DNA from: Clostridiaceae bacterium
GTDB taxonomy: Bacteria; Bacillota; Clostridia; Acetivibrionales; DUMC01
NCBI GenBank assembly: GCA_012512865.1
Contig: JAAZDH010000317.1
Span: 1 to 39,212 of the forward strand
Length of the DNA stretch: 39,212 nucleotides
Reading direction: 5' to 3'
Shown: positions 9,379-17,602 of the stretch, in pieces
Numbering within the stretch: the first letter of the stretch is position 1
Layout of the letters: each line of letters begins with the position of its first letter
Notes under the pieces: model-generated
Told to the model about the DNA's origin: nothing
The model's database searches: none
The model's input: only the letters and a program-made list of their open reading frames with translations
Position numbers and translations under genes: made by a program

Positions 9379-10842
9379 CTAAAATATCCACCTTTCAGCT
9401 TCTATTAAAGAGTTTGCCTTTTCAATCAAGCTGGTGAGAAGCATAATCATTGATTCGGATGATTCCTTGACTTTTTCCATGGTTTGTGCCGCTTTTTGCT
9501 TATCATTATTCTTTATGTACTCGATGGCAGTTTTACCGGCATTATGCACCCCCCTGTGGTGCAAATCGATTTTTTCCCACGTATCTGCTATTTCAGGGTT
9601 GGATGGGGTAACCGAATGGTAAAAATGGCCGAACCTGCACTTATTATCATCAGTTTGTAAAGGCCTGACCTGCATGGTTTCAATCATGGATTCAAGCTCA
9701 GAAACCCAAGTTTTATGATTGTTGATTGCGGTTTCAATGTACTCTATGAATTTTTCCCCGGGTAGGCCGTAGATCTTGTCTTTGATTACCTCCCCGCAAA
9801 GTTTTGCAGTAGTATCTACAGTGTTTTCAAGGTTTTCCATATCCCTGGACAATTCATTTATTTGCTTCCCCATTTTTTCAAGATCCTGGGAATAGTTGTC
9901 CAGGATGCTTGCTTTATCACTTAATACCGTCATGGTGGATGTAATTTCCTCCATGGCAGCATTTACTTCCTGGCTGGCTGCCGATAGTTTTTCCAGGTCG
10001 GATGCTATTTCTATTATATCTGCATTGCTTGATTCTATGGATGAAATCATGCTTTTTATAGAGTTGTTTATATTTTCAAGGGACTTTACCGAATAATCTA
10101 TGCTTTCCGAGCTTTTGCCGGATTTCGTATAAATGTCGTTAACAATGGCACTTATGGAATTAAGCAGGTTTTTCGTGGTATCGGACAATTTCCTTATTTC
10201 ATCTGCCACCACCGAAAAACTCCTGCCTGCATCTCCAGCCCTGGCAGCCTCAATTGATGCATTGAATGCAAGAAGGTTTGTCTGGTCGGATATTTCAAAA
10301 ATCCCGTCAACTATCTCCTTCATCCTTTCAAGTGAATCCTGGAGAGTGCTAATATCATTTTTCATTTCGTTGGAGCTATTCAATGCATTTTGGCTTTCCA
10401 ATGAAATCTGCTCTGCTGTTTTCTGGTTCTCGACGGTATTATCCATTATGGTTTTTGATTTTATTGATATGCGCTCCAAGGTTTTTACCAGTTCGCTGTT
10501 TGCACCGGTTATCCCGGTTATCGCAAATAGGGTATTTTCTGCCGTGGAATTTACTTCCGAGGATGCTTGTTCTATGCAGGAAGCCGTAGCATTTATATTT
10601 TCACTGTAAAAATCCAATTTCAAATCAAAGCTGCTTGTCAAAAATGCTGAAGCAAATATTTTGTCAATGATTGAGATTACGTAGTCTTTCCCTTTTATCA
10701 TCCGCTTGCAAAAAGAGGTTACCTGCTCCCTGATGTTCTCGCCTGAAATTCTTTTATTACTCGTACTAAGTTCACGTTCAAGGCTGATAACGGCTTCAAG
10801 TATGGATTCAATTTCCTTTATTTCTTTCTTTAATATAAACAT
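9379..10842 (-). CDS. Soluble methyl-accepting chemotaxis protein with CZB domain
   Basis: This is a chemoreceptor signalling protein that would couple through CheW/CheA. No transmembrane segment is seen, so it is probably cytoplasmic. After a short N-terminal helical region comes the MCP signalling domain. Its hairpin tip reads SDQTNLLAFNASIEAARAG (about residue 190), followed by SVVADEIRKLSD. The C-terminal 130 residues match the CZB (chemoreceptor zinc-binding) domain, with HKTW, CRFGHFYHS and HHRGVHNAG supplying the expected three His and one Cys. CZB domains bind zinc and have been linked to sensing of zinc or oxidants. The ATG at 10842 is preferred over the GTG at 10848 because of the spacing to the GGGGG SD. 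It is convergent with the SIMPL gene and shares its terminator. Confidence 0.93.
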   Translation of the reverse strand: MFILKKEIKEIESILEAVISLERELSTSNKRISGENIREQVTSFCKRMIKGKDYVISIIDKIFASAFLTSSFDLKLDFYSENINATASCIEQASSEVNSTAENTLFAITGITGANSELVKTLERISIKSKTIMDNTVENQKTAEQISLESQNALNSSNEMKNDISTLQDSLERMKEIVDGIFEISDQTNLLAFNASIEAARAGDAGRSFSVVADEIRKLSDTTKNLLNSISAIVNDIYTKSGKSSESIDYSVKSLENINNSIKSMISSIESSNADIIEIASDLEKLSAASQEVNAAMEEITSTMTVLSDKASILDNYSQDLEKMGKQINELSRDMENLENTVDTTAKLCGEVIKDKIYGLPGEKFIEYIETAINNHKTWVSELESMIETMQVRPLQTDDNKCRFGHFYHSVTPSNPEIADTWEKIDLHHRGVHNAGKTAIEYIKNNDKQKAAQTMEKVKESSESMIMLLTSLIEKANSLIEAERWIF

Positions 10843-11196
10843 ATGCACAAACCCCCAGTTAATAGTATATTTATGGCGTATTTTAAGTAAATCACTTGAA
10901 AAATTGCTTATAATTCGTGTACAATTTGTGCCTGCCTTATAATCTGCTCTTGGTAATATCCACTTGCTACTATCTATTTTATCGGCAAGTTACCAGTAAA
11001 ATTTGCATATTGTTATTAAAATATTACTATTAAAATGAATAAAAATATCAAAATAAATAATATTTTTTCAAGCCTGTTAAATATGGGCTTGGCCAAATTC
11101 GTTATTGCGATAGGTAATATATTTTGATATTATTAGACCAAGTGGTGAATAATATGGAAATTCAACTATTTAGCATGGTAAAGGGGTAGATGGAGG
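10843..11196. other. Divergent intergenic region between chemoreceptor and phosphatase
   Basis: No gene is seen in this 354-nt AT-rich stretch. A candidate forward promoter is TTGCGA (11105-11110), 17 nt, TATTAT (11128-11133). A CAAGCC/GGCTTG stem lies near 11070-11095 without a U-run on either side. No sigma-D (motility) promoter was recognised for the chemoreceptor. Confidence 0.45.
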
Positions 11197-12288
11197 TTGA
11201 CCTCAAGGATAAGAAAAAATGATATAATAGATGGAATGTATGATTGGGTAAGAGTACTGAACACCGAATGCAATATAGTATACGTTAATAAAGCCATGGC
11301 TGAATACTTGGAGGGGCCGGTTATAGGCAAGAAGTACTACGAAGCCTTTAACAAAAGTGAACCCTGTGAAAACTGCGTTTCAAGAAAATCCTTGGCGGAT
11401 GGTGGAACCTATGAGAAGGAAGAAGTAATTGGGGACAGGTATTTTTCGGTGATGAGCTCACCGGTCAAGGATTCAAGCGGCCAGATAATAGGCATCGTCG
11501 AAGTGTTCAGGGATATTACCAAGTTGAAGCACTTGCAGAAAAAAATAATGGAGCAAAATGATGAAATGCAGGACGACCTGGATATGGCAAGGAGGCTGCA
11601 GTTGAGCATGCTTCCCTCAAAATTGCCCGAGAGAAACCTGAAAATATCTTTTATTTACAAGCCGAGCAAAATGCTGGGGGGAGATTTTATTGACGTTTTC
11701 GAAATAGACAGGGATCATTGGGGAATGTATATAGCCGACGTATCAGGGCATGGTGTCCTGGCATCATTGTTTACTGTGTTCTTACGCTCAACAATAGATA
11801 AAAACATTTTATCCCCTGCAGAAACCTTGACAAAATTGTACAAGGAGTTCAACAAGATAGGTTTTGACACCGATTTATACATCACGGTTTTCTATTCGGT
11901 AATTAATATTAATACCATGGAGTTAACCTTTTCAAATGCAGGTCATAATGTGTGCCCTGTTATATTCGGCAATTCAGGGTTCAAAATCCTGAGGAAACCA
12001 GGTATACCTATCAGTAATTGGATGGATAATCCCGGTTATACCGATAGCCGGGTTTGTTTGAATAAAGGCGATCGTGTATTTTATTCTTCCGATGGGATCG
12101 TGGAGATAAAGAATAGTTTAAAGCAGCAATTTGGCGAAGAGCGGCTCCTAGACATCTTGTTGAGTGAAAAATCCGAACCGTGCAAGATTCTCGAAAATAT
12201 TGTTGCAAGAGCTTTTAATTTTGCAGGCATAAAAAGCACGGACGAGCTGGAAGACGACATAACGATGGCCCTGTTGGAAATTATCTAG
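11197..12288 (+). CDS. PAS domain-containing PP2C (SpoIIE/RsbU-like) serine phosphatase
   Basis: The N-terminal PAS domain (about residues 10-112) begins GMYDWVRVLNTECN. It contains a PCENC Cys pair (about residues 58-62) and ends in GIVEVFRDITKLK. A coiled linker (about 112-135) leads into a PP2C phosphatase domain of the SpoIIE/RsbU class. The metal-binding motifs are MLGGDFIDVF and IADVSGHGVLASL, with DDITMALLEI at the end. Such enzymes usually dephosphorylate anti-sigma-factor antagonists, although no partner gene is in the window. The start is probably TTG 11197, with AAGGGG 10 nt upstream. An out-of-frame ATG at 11190 opens a 10-codon frame that would fuse into this one if a run of six A lost one base. 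glnA starts 12 nt after the stop. Confidence 0.9.
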   Translation: MTSRIRKNDIIDGMYDWVRVLNTECNIVYVNKAMAEYLEGPVIGKKYYEAFNKSEPCENCVSRKSLADGGTYEKEEVIGDRYFSVMSSPVKDSSGQIIGIVEVFRDITKLKHLQKKIMEQNDEMQDDLDMARRLQLSMLPSKLPERNLKISFIYKPSKMLGGDFIDVFEIDRDHWGMYIADVSGHGVLASLFTVFLRSTIDKNILSPAETLTKLYKEFNKIGFDTDLYITVFYSVININTMELTFSNAGHNVCPVIFGNSGFKILRKPGIPISNWMDNPGYTDSRVCLNKGDRVFYSSDGIVEIKNSLKQQFGEERLLDILLSEKSEPCKILENIVARAFNFAGIKSTDELEDDITMALLEII

Positions 12289-12300
12289 GAGGTGGTACAT

Positions 12301-13635
12301 GTGGGAAAATACACAAGGGAAGATATTTTAAGAATGGTCGAGGAAAATGATGTAAAATTTATAAGGTTGCAGTTTACCGATATATTCGGGATACTTAAAA
12401 ATGTTGCCATACCTGTAAGCCAATTGGGAAAAGCCCTGGATAACAAGTGCATGTTTGACGGTTCTTCAATAGAAGGTTTTGTAAGGATAGAAGAGTCCGA
12501 CATGTACTTGCGTCCCGATATCAATACGTTTGTAATTTTCCCCTGGAGGCCCCAGGTAGGTAAAGTTGCAAGGTTTATATGCGATGTATATAACCCGGAT
12601 GGCACACCTTTTGAGGGGGATCCCAGGTACGTGTTGAAAAAGGTGTTGAAAAAAGCGGAAGACATGGGATGGGGTACCTTTAACGTGGGCCCGGAGTGCG
12701 AGTTTTTCCTTTTTCTTACCGACAGCGATGGCAACCCTACTACCAGGACCCAGGACAATGCAGGATATTTCGACCTTGGGCCTGTTGACCTGGGGGAGAA
12801 TGCACGCCGCGATATTGTTATAGCCTTGGAAGAAATGGGCTTTGAAATAGAGGCTTCGCACCATGAATGCTCCCCGGGACAGCATGAAATTGATTTTAAA
12901 TATGCAGATGCCTTGACCACCGCGGACGCAATACTGACATTCAAGCTGGTGGTTAAAACCATAGCGCAAAAGCATGGGCTGCATGCGTCATTTATGCCAA
13001 AACCAATATACGAAATAAACGGTTCAGGAATGCATACGAATATTTCCCTTTTCAGGGACGGGGAAAATATATTTTACGATGAAAATGATGCTCTTGGACT
13101 AAGCCGGGAGGCATATTGGTTTATCGGCGGGTTGATGAAACATGCAAGGAGTTTTACCGTTCTTACAAATCCCATCGTTAATTCATATAAAAGGCTTGTT
13201 CCGGGGTATGAAGCCCCTGTATACGTTGCATGGTCTGCAAGGAATCGAAGTCCCTTGATAAGAATACCTACAGCAAGCGGGACTAATACAAGGATAGAAT
13301 TAAGGAGCCCGGATCCATGCTGCAATCCTTACCTTGCCCTTGCAGGAGTGATTGCTGCAGGGCTTGACGGGATAAAAGAAAGAATACAGCCGCCACCGCC
13401 CCTGAATACGAATATATTTGCCATGGCAAAAGAACAGAAGGAGAAGGAAAATATAATTTCCCTGCCGGCAAATCTCAAGGAGGCCGTTGATGAAATGGAA
13501 AATAGCGACTTGCTAAGGGATGTGCTGGGGAAACACATTTTTGAGAAATATATTGAAGCAAAAAACGAGGAGTGGGATGATTACAGGCAGCAGGTAACTC
13601 ACTGGGAGTTAAAGCATTACCTGACAAAATACTAG
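12301..13635 (+). CDS. glnA: Glutamine synthetase, type I
   Basis: The enzyme makes glutamine from glutamate, ammonia and ATP and is the main ammonium-assimilating enzyme. The 444-aa length fits the compact GSI-alpha form of Firmicutes. Visible family motifs are FMFDGSSIEGFVR-like MFDGSSIEGF (about residue 51), the metal-binding EIDFKYADA, NGSGMHTNIS, the ATP-binding NPIVNSYKRLVPGYEAP, and RIPTASGTNTRIELRSPDP. The GTG at 12301 is chosen because AGGAGG (12287-12292) is 8 nt upstream; the GTG at 12292 overlaps the SD. It is separated by only 12 nt from the PAS-PP2C gene, so the two are very likely co-transcribed. No GlnR-type operator was recognised. Confidence 0.97.
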   Translation: MGKYTREDILRMVEENDVKFIRLQFTDIFGILKNVAIPVSQLGKALDNKCMFDGSSIEGFVRIEESDMYLRPDINTFVIFPWRPQVGKVARFICDVYNPDGTPFEGDPRYVLKKVLKKAEDMGWGTFNVGPECEFFLFLTDSDGNPTTRTQDNAGYFDLGPVDLGENARRDIVIALEEMGFEIEASHHECSPGQHEIDFKYADALTTADAILTFKLVVKTIAQKHGLHASFMPKPIYEINGSGMHTNISLFRDGENIFYDENDALGLSREAYWFIGGLMKHARSFTVLTNPIVNSYKRLVPGYEAPVYVAWSARNRSPLIRIPTASGTNTRIELRSPDPCCNPYLALAGVIAAGLDGIKERIQPPPPLNTNIFAMAKEQKEKENIISLPANLKEAVDEMENSDLLRDVLGKHIFEKYIEAKNEEWDDYRQQVTHWELKHYLTKY

Positions 13636-13765
13636 TAAAAGTATTATACCGGGTAAATCTCTTGAAAAATTCTTAAAATATTTCGTTAAAATCCTGGCGG
13701 CTAATCCTGGCGACTTGCTCAAACCTCATAAGGGGGAACAAAAAATACAGGGAGAAATGACGAAC

Positions 13766-13966
13766 ATGCCCATTAAGATAAGACTAGGCGATGTAGTAGA
13801 ATTAAAAAAGCCGCACCCCTGCGGGAGCAAGCAGTGGGAAATTACAAGAACCGGTGCTGACATCAGGATGAAATGCCTGGGATGCCAGCACCAGGTTTTG
13901 ATACCACGGGTTAAGTTTGAGAAAAGTGTGAAGAGGATTGTTGGCAAAGATGATGGTCAAGGATGA
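13766..13966 (+). CDS. DUF951 family small protein
   Basis: This 66-aa protein matches the conserved Firmicutes family DUF951 (YyzM-like): LGDVVELKKPHPCGSKQW, then DIRMKCLGCQHQVLIPR. The Cys residues (HPCG and CLGC) could bind metal. Function is unknown, though some members lie near chromosome-partition genes. The ATG at 13766 gives 11 nt to the GGGAG SD (13750-13754), whereas the in-frame ATG at 13757 is too close. It lies 130 nt after glnA. Confidence 0.88.
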   Translation: MPIKIRLGDVVELKKPHPCGSKQWEITRTGADIRMKCLGCQHQVLIPRVKFEKSVKRIVGKDDGQG

Positions 13967-13975
13967 GGTGGAGGG

Positions 13976-14237
13976 TGGCGAGACGACTTCCTTAGGCTAA
14001 TATTGGAGCAAGACTTACGTATTGTAATGCTTAAAGCTGGCGAAAAAATCCTACCCGTCACACTCGCCATCCATGGCTCGGGTGACGGCTCGCCGCATAG
14101 AAAGGGTTAAGGTGTGCGGAATTTAAGATTTAGGAAAAAGGAATTAGGTTTTCAGGATTTAGGAAAAGGGTATTAGATTGGGGTTTCGTGTGGCGAATTA
14201 AGGTGGCCAATGTTAGCCTAGGGAAGTCGTCTCGCCA
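13976..14237. mobile_element. Non-coding element with 31-nt terminal inverted repeats (MITE-like)
   Basis: The left arm 13976-14006 begins TGGCGAGACGACTTCC. The right arm 14207-14237 is its reverse complement with two mismatches, ending GGAAGTCGTCTCGCCA. About 200 nt lie between and hold no ORF. Inside is a nested stem CCGTCAC/GTGACGG (14055-14061 with 14082-14088). Also inside are two copies of a GATTTAGGAAAA phrase (14127 and 14156); a third lies outside at 14269. No clear target duplication was found at the ends. It could be a MITE, an excised IS remnant, or a structured RNA. Confidence 0.65.
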
Positions 14238-14313
14238 TGTGGTTAGGAATAAGGTGGGAGGAGTTTGGGATCTAGGAAAAAGTATTAAAGCTGTGGGATA
14301 GATAGGGCGATGG

Positions 14314-14338
14314 GTTACTACCCCTGTCCCTGTGTCAC
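14314..14338 (-). repeat. REP-like GTGACAC...GGGG palindromic repeat, copy A
   Basis: Read on the minus strand it is GTGACACAGGGACAGGGG followed by TAGTAAC. It is related to copies near 33108 and 33326-33391, which share the GTGACAC-GGGGACGGGG core and end in GTCAC. The intergenic tail from 14239 to 14400 otherwise shows no gene. Confidence 0.6.
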
Positions 14339-14405
14339 CTATGGAAGATATATGTCACACTTTATGAATAATTTATAGATAAATTGGAAAAATTTATTTT
14401 ATGGT

Positions 14406-14434
14406 TTTATATTTGTTTTGCTGGTAGGTATAAT
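14406..14434 (+). promoter_or_regulatory. Candidate promoter for the 14474 small gene
   Basis: TTTATA (14406-14411), a 17-nt spacer and a perfect TATAAT (14429-14434) precede the gene by 40 nt. The -35 box is weak. Confidence 0.4.
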
Positions 14435-14473
14435 AGCAAGGATGAACATAGCGAGAGGTAAGGAGGATATGTG

Positions 14474-14821
14474 ATGAAGGGAAAGGGTAATGGAAGTGAA
14501 AAGGGTGGACAGGTGAAAAACGGGCAGGTGGATAAAAGACAACATCAAAAGGCGGAATATGATTTTGACAGGACTATAAGGGAATACCTGAGACAGGGAA
14601 GGGAGAAGCTTATCAAGGATTTGACCGGTACCAGGGAAGCTATAAAGCTAATTGCAAATGACAAGGCAAGAGATTTTATGCTGGTGACCGACAGGGGGTT
14701 GAATAAAGAAGAACGGGATTACCTGGTTGAGATAATAATATCCAGCATGTGCCAAACCTTTTGTTACGGGTATGGCATTGGGAAAATAGAGGGCAAAACA
14801 AACAGCAGGGTTTATCTTTAA
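14474..14821 (+). CDS. Small hypothetical protein
   Basis: I do not recognise this 115-aa protein. The first 30 residues are polar, basic and Gly/Lys/Gln-rich, probably disordered. The remainder looks mainly helical (YDFDRTIREYLRQGREKLIK, then NKEERDYLVEIIISSM) and ends in CYGYGIGKIEGKTNSRVYL. No signal peptide or membrane segment is seen. AGGAGG (14461-14466) is 7 nt before ATG 14474, and a GTG at 14471 is the alternative. The good SD and upstream -10 box argue that it is expressed. Confidence 0.6.
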   Translation: MKGKGNGSEKGGQVKNGQVDKRQHQKAEYDFDRTIREYLRQGREKLIKDLTGTREAIKLIANDKARDFMLVTDRGLNKEERDYLVEIIISSMCQTFCYGYGIGKIEGKTNSRVYL

Positions 14822-15005
14822 CTTTAATAAGAAAGAATAAGAAAGCTATAATTGACCATTGGTATGATATTTTGCGAATATCGTTTTGGGTTTGCCTTTA
14901 ATAATAGAAATTGTAATTGGCAGGGAAGGTAATGAGCGGGTGAAACCGCAAATTAATTATAAAATAATTATACAGGCTTAATTAAGGTTATAGGGGGTTG
15001 TTTCC

Positions 15006-16751
15006 ATGGATTTTTTGAATTGCATACCGAGACCTGAATATCCAAGGCCGCAGATGGTCAGGGGAGAGTGGATGAATTTAAACGGTGAATGGGATTTTGA
15101 GATAGACCACGGGAAAAGCGGCAAGGAAAGAAAATTATATAAACAGGGTTCTTTTACTAGGAAAATATTAGTTCCCTTTTGCCCTGAAAGCAAGCTTTCC
15201 GGTATTGAATACAAGGATTTCATGCCTGCAGTATGGTACAGGAGGGAGTTTACCCTTCCGCGAAACTGGCAAGGCAAGAGGATACTGCTTCACTTTGGGG
15301 CGGTAGATTATGAAACGGAAGTATGGATTAACGGGGTTTCCGCCGGCACCCACAGGGGAGGTTATACGTCTTTTACATTTGATATAACCAACCTGTTGAT
15401 GGAAGACAAGAACGTGCTTGTTGTATGCGCGGAGGATGATGTAAGATCAGGGCTTCAGCCGGCCGGCAAGCAAAGCCCGAAATTGGAATCCTACGGTTGC
15501 ATGTATACCAGGACCACGGGCATATGGCAGACCGTGTGGTTGGAATGTGTTCCAATTGAGTACATATCAAGTATTAAAATAATACCTTCCCCGGAAAACA
15601 AGGCGGTATATGTAGAAGGCATTTGCATGGGGAATACGGATAATCTAACTTTTGAAGCAAGGGCATATTTTAACGGTAAGGAAGCAGGCAGCGGAAAAGC
15701 AGTGGTACAATACGGGAGGGCTTTATTAAAAATAGACCTTGATGAAGTTCAACTTTGGGAGCCTGGCAATCCAAGGCTTTACGATATTGAACTGTGTTTA
15801 ACAACCGCCGGGGGGAAAATCATAGACAGGGTTGAAAGCTACTTTGGCCTCCGCTCCGTGTCGTTGAGCGACAATACGATAAAAATAAACGGCAGGCCGT
15901 TATTTCAACGTCTCGTACTGGACCAGGGCTTCTATCCTGACGGGATTTATACTGCACCGACGGATGAAGCTCTAAAGAAAGATATAGAAATCGCCATGGG
16001 ATTGGGCTTTAACGGCGCAAGGCTGCACCAGAAGGTATTCGAGCCGCGGTTCCTTTACTGGGCGGATAAGCTTGGTTACCTGGTATGGGGAGAATATGCC
16101 AGCTGGGGGCTTGACATAAGCTCGCCCATGGGGCTGGAAAGATTTCTTCCCGAGTGGATTGAAGCGGTGCAAAGGGATTTCAACCATCCCTCCATCATAG
16201 GCTGGTGCCCTTTCAACGAGACCTGGGATTATAAACACAGGCGCCAGGACGACGAGGTATTGAGAATAGTGTACCAGGTGACGAAGATGCTTGACCCGGC
16301 AAGGCCCGTCATAGACACCAGCGGGAATTATCACGTGGTAACGGACATTTTTGACATCCATGATTACGATCAGGATGTTGAAAAATTCAGAAGCAAGTTT
16401 GACCCCATGAAAACCGGCGGGGAGGTTTATGTTACACTTCCCGACAGGCAGAAATATAACGGTGAACCGTATTTTGTAAGCGAATACGGGGGTATCTGGT
16501 GGAACCCGGGTGACAGTGAAAAAGGTTGGGGTTATGGCTCCCGTCCATCCAGCGAAAAGGAGTTCCTTGAGAGGTACGAGGGCTTAACCAGCACGCTGCT
16601 TGAGAATCCAAGGATCTGCGCCTTTTGCTACACCCAGCTGTATGACGTGGAGCAGGAGGTCAACGGGCTTTATACCTATGACAGGAAACCTAAGTTTGAC
16701 CCGGAGACGATAAGGAAAATAAATACAAGGGAAAGTGCCATTGAAAAGTAA
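15006..16751 (+). CDS. Glycoside hydrolase family 2 protein (beta-galactosidase/beta-glucuronidase-like)
   Basis: This is a retaining GH2 enzyme acting on beta-linked galactosides, glucuronides or related sugars. The order is the N-terminal sugar-binding jelly roll (about residues 15-180, with WYRREFTLP and GAVDYETEVWINGV), an immunoglobulin-like domain (about 185-280), then the TIM barrel. The acid/base is E405 in CPFNETWD and the nucleophile is E493 in FVSEYGG. At 581 aa it has the size of beta-glucuronidases rather than of LacZ. The glucuronidase signature region was not verified, so specificity is open. No signal peptide is seen, so it is probably cytoplasmic. ATG at 15006 is preceded by AGGGGG. 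It stands alone between a small hypothetical and the ilv leader. Confidence 0.9.
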   Translation: MDFLNCIPRPEYPRPQMVRGEWMNLNGEWDFEIDHGKSGKERKLYKQGSFTRKILVPFCPESKLSGIEYKDFMPAVWYRREFTLPRNWQGKRILLHFGAVDYETEVWINGVSAGTHRGGYTSFTFDITNLLMEDKNVLVVCAEDDVRSGLQPAGKQSPKLESYGCMYTRTTGIWQTVWLECVPIEYISSIKIIPSPENKAVYVEGICMGNTDNLTFEARAYFNGKEAGSGKAVVQYGRALLKIDLDEVQLWEPGNPRLYDIELCLTTAGGKIIDRVESYFGLRSVSLSDNTIKINGRPLFQRLVLDQGFYPDGIYTAPTDEALKKDIEIAMGLGFNGARLHQKVFEPRFLYWADKLGYLVWGEYASWGLDISSPMGLERFLPEWIEAVQRDFNHPSIIGWCPFNETWDYKHRRQDDEVLRIVYQVTKMLDPARPVIDTSGNYHVVTDIFDIHDYDQDVEKFRSKFDPMKTGGEVYVTLPDRQKYNGEPYFVSEYGGIWWNPGDSEKGWGYGSRPSSEKEFLERYEGLTSTLLENPRICAFCYTQLYDVEQEVNGLYTYDRKPKFDPETIRKINTRESAIEK

Positions 16752-16868
16752 CGGGTCAATTGAAAAAGTAACTTTCACCCCAAATTCATAAATACCGGAA
16801 GTAAGTTTTGCAATTGAGTTTTACAAATAAGACTGCGCAACTTTTCAGTACATCCGGCAAAAAAATGC

Positions 16869-16897
16869 TTGACATTGATTGAGGAGGCTGATAGAAT
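16869..16897 (+). promoter_or_regulatory. Consensus sigma-A promoter of the ilv-leu-cimA operon
   Basis: A perfect TTGACA (16869-16874), a 17-nt spacer and TAGAAT (16892-16897) precede the T-box leader. Transcription would start near 16904, giving a leader of about 700 nt before ilvB. Confidence 0.8.
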
Positions 16898-16950
16898 ATT
16901 ATGCAATTACACCAATTTTGGGGAAACGTAATTCTTGGCATACAGCATAA

Positions 16951-17315
16951 TACTTGGATAAAAGCGATGAAGGAAAAAAGATGCATCCGGACACAAGAGA
17001 GAGCCGGTGGGTGGTGCAAGCCGGTGTGTAAGATGCATGGATAGCTCGTTCTGGAGCTTCATCATTGAAATCTAGTAGGTGATGACGTTGACCGCGTTAC
17101 AGTCAGGGTGCTTATATAGGTAAAATGTTCTACCTGTCAACGGTTGAACTTCATGGTCCTGTATGGCTCCTACTGAGGATGTGCCCGGAATGGCCCCCGA
17201 AGAAAACAAGTATGCTTGGAGGGAGTAGTTGAAGGGCATATCGAAACAGGGTGGTACCGCGGAGGAAGAACGCCCCTTCGTCCCTGCTGAACAAATATTG
17301 CAGGGATGGAGGGGC
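16951..17315 (+). promoter_or_regulatory. T-box leader, isoleucine (AUC) specifier
   Basis: This leader RNA senses uncharged tRNA. Stem I is built from TACTTGGAT (16951-16959) with ATCTAGTA (17070-17077), GATGAAG (16966-16972) with CTTC and neighbouring bases, and ATGCAT (16981 and 17033). It has the classical AGAGAG bulge (about 16996-17003) and the GGTGGTGC distal loop. The specifier triplet ATC (17061-17063) is followed by ATTGAA, the usual context. The T-box core AGGGTGGTACCGCG is at 17248-17261. The terminator pairs 17272-17287 with 17300-17315 around a 12-nt loop. An Ile specifier fits a downstream operon that makes isoleucine through citramalate. T-box identity is certain; the specifier reading is good but was derived by hand. 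Confidence 0.93.
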
Positions 17316-17602
17316 TTAATTTATATTAATACCATTACGATTAACATTAACAAATTAACATTAATAGGAAAACTAAATTAGGCATCACAATAAATAATGC
17401 GTTGCAAAAATTTTTTCAGGAGAGGTTTTAAGGATAAAGCATTTGGCGATAGAACAAATATTTAGTTTAAGGATAAAGCGTTAAGGATTTTAAAGGATGA
17501 GTTTTTAGGATAAAACATTATAGATTGAACATTAGAGATTAAACAGTGGTTTATTTAATTGTATTGCATGATAAAAATGACAGCAAGGAGCAGGGAGGGA
17601 AA

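Noticed and set aside
12285..12962. A 225-aa minus-strand open frame opposite glnA
   Set aside because: glnA is clearly coding here; the antisense frame has biased Ser/Thr composition and no SD.
14314..14338. CRISPR-like repeat
   Set aside because: The REP-like units are few, irregular in spacing and palindromic with no spacer pattern; no cas genes are present.
17030..17320. Reading GTT or CTC as the T-box specifier
   Set aside because: These triplets occur in the leader but not in the ATTGAA context that follows stem I; ATC at 17061-17063 fits the stem pairing better.
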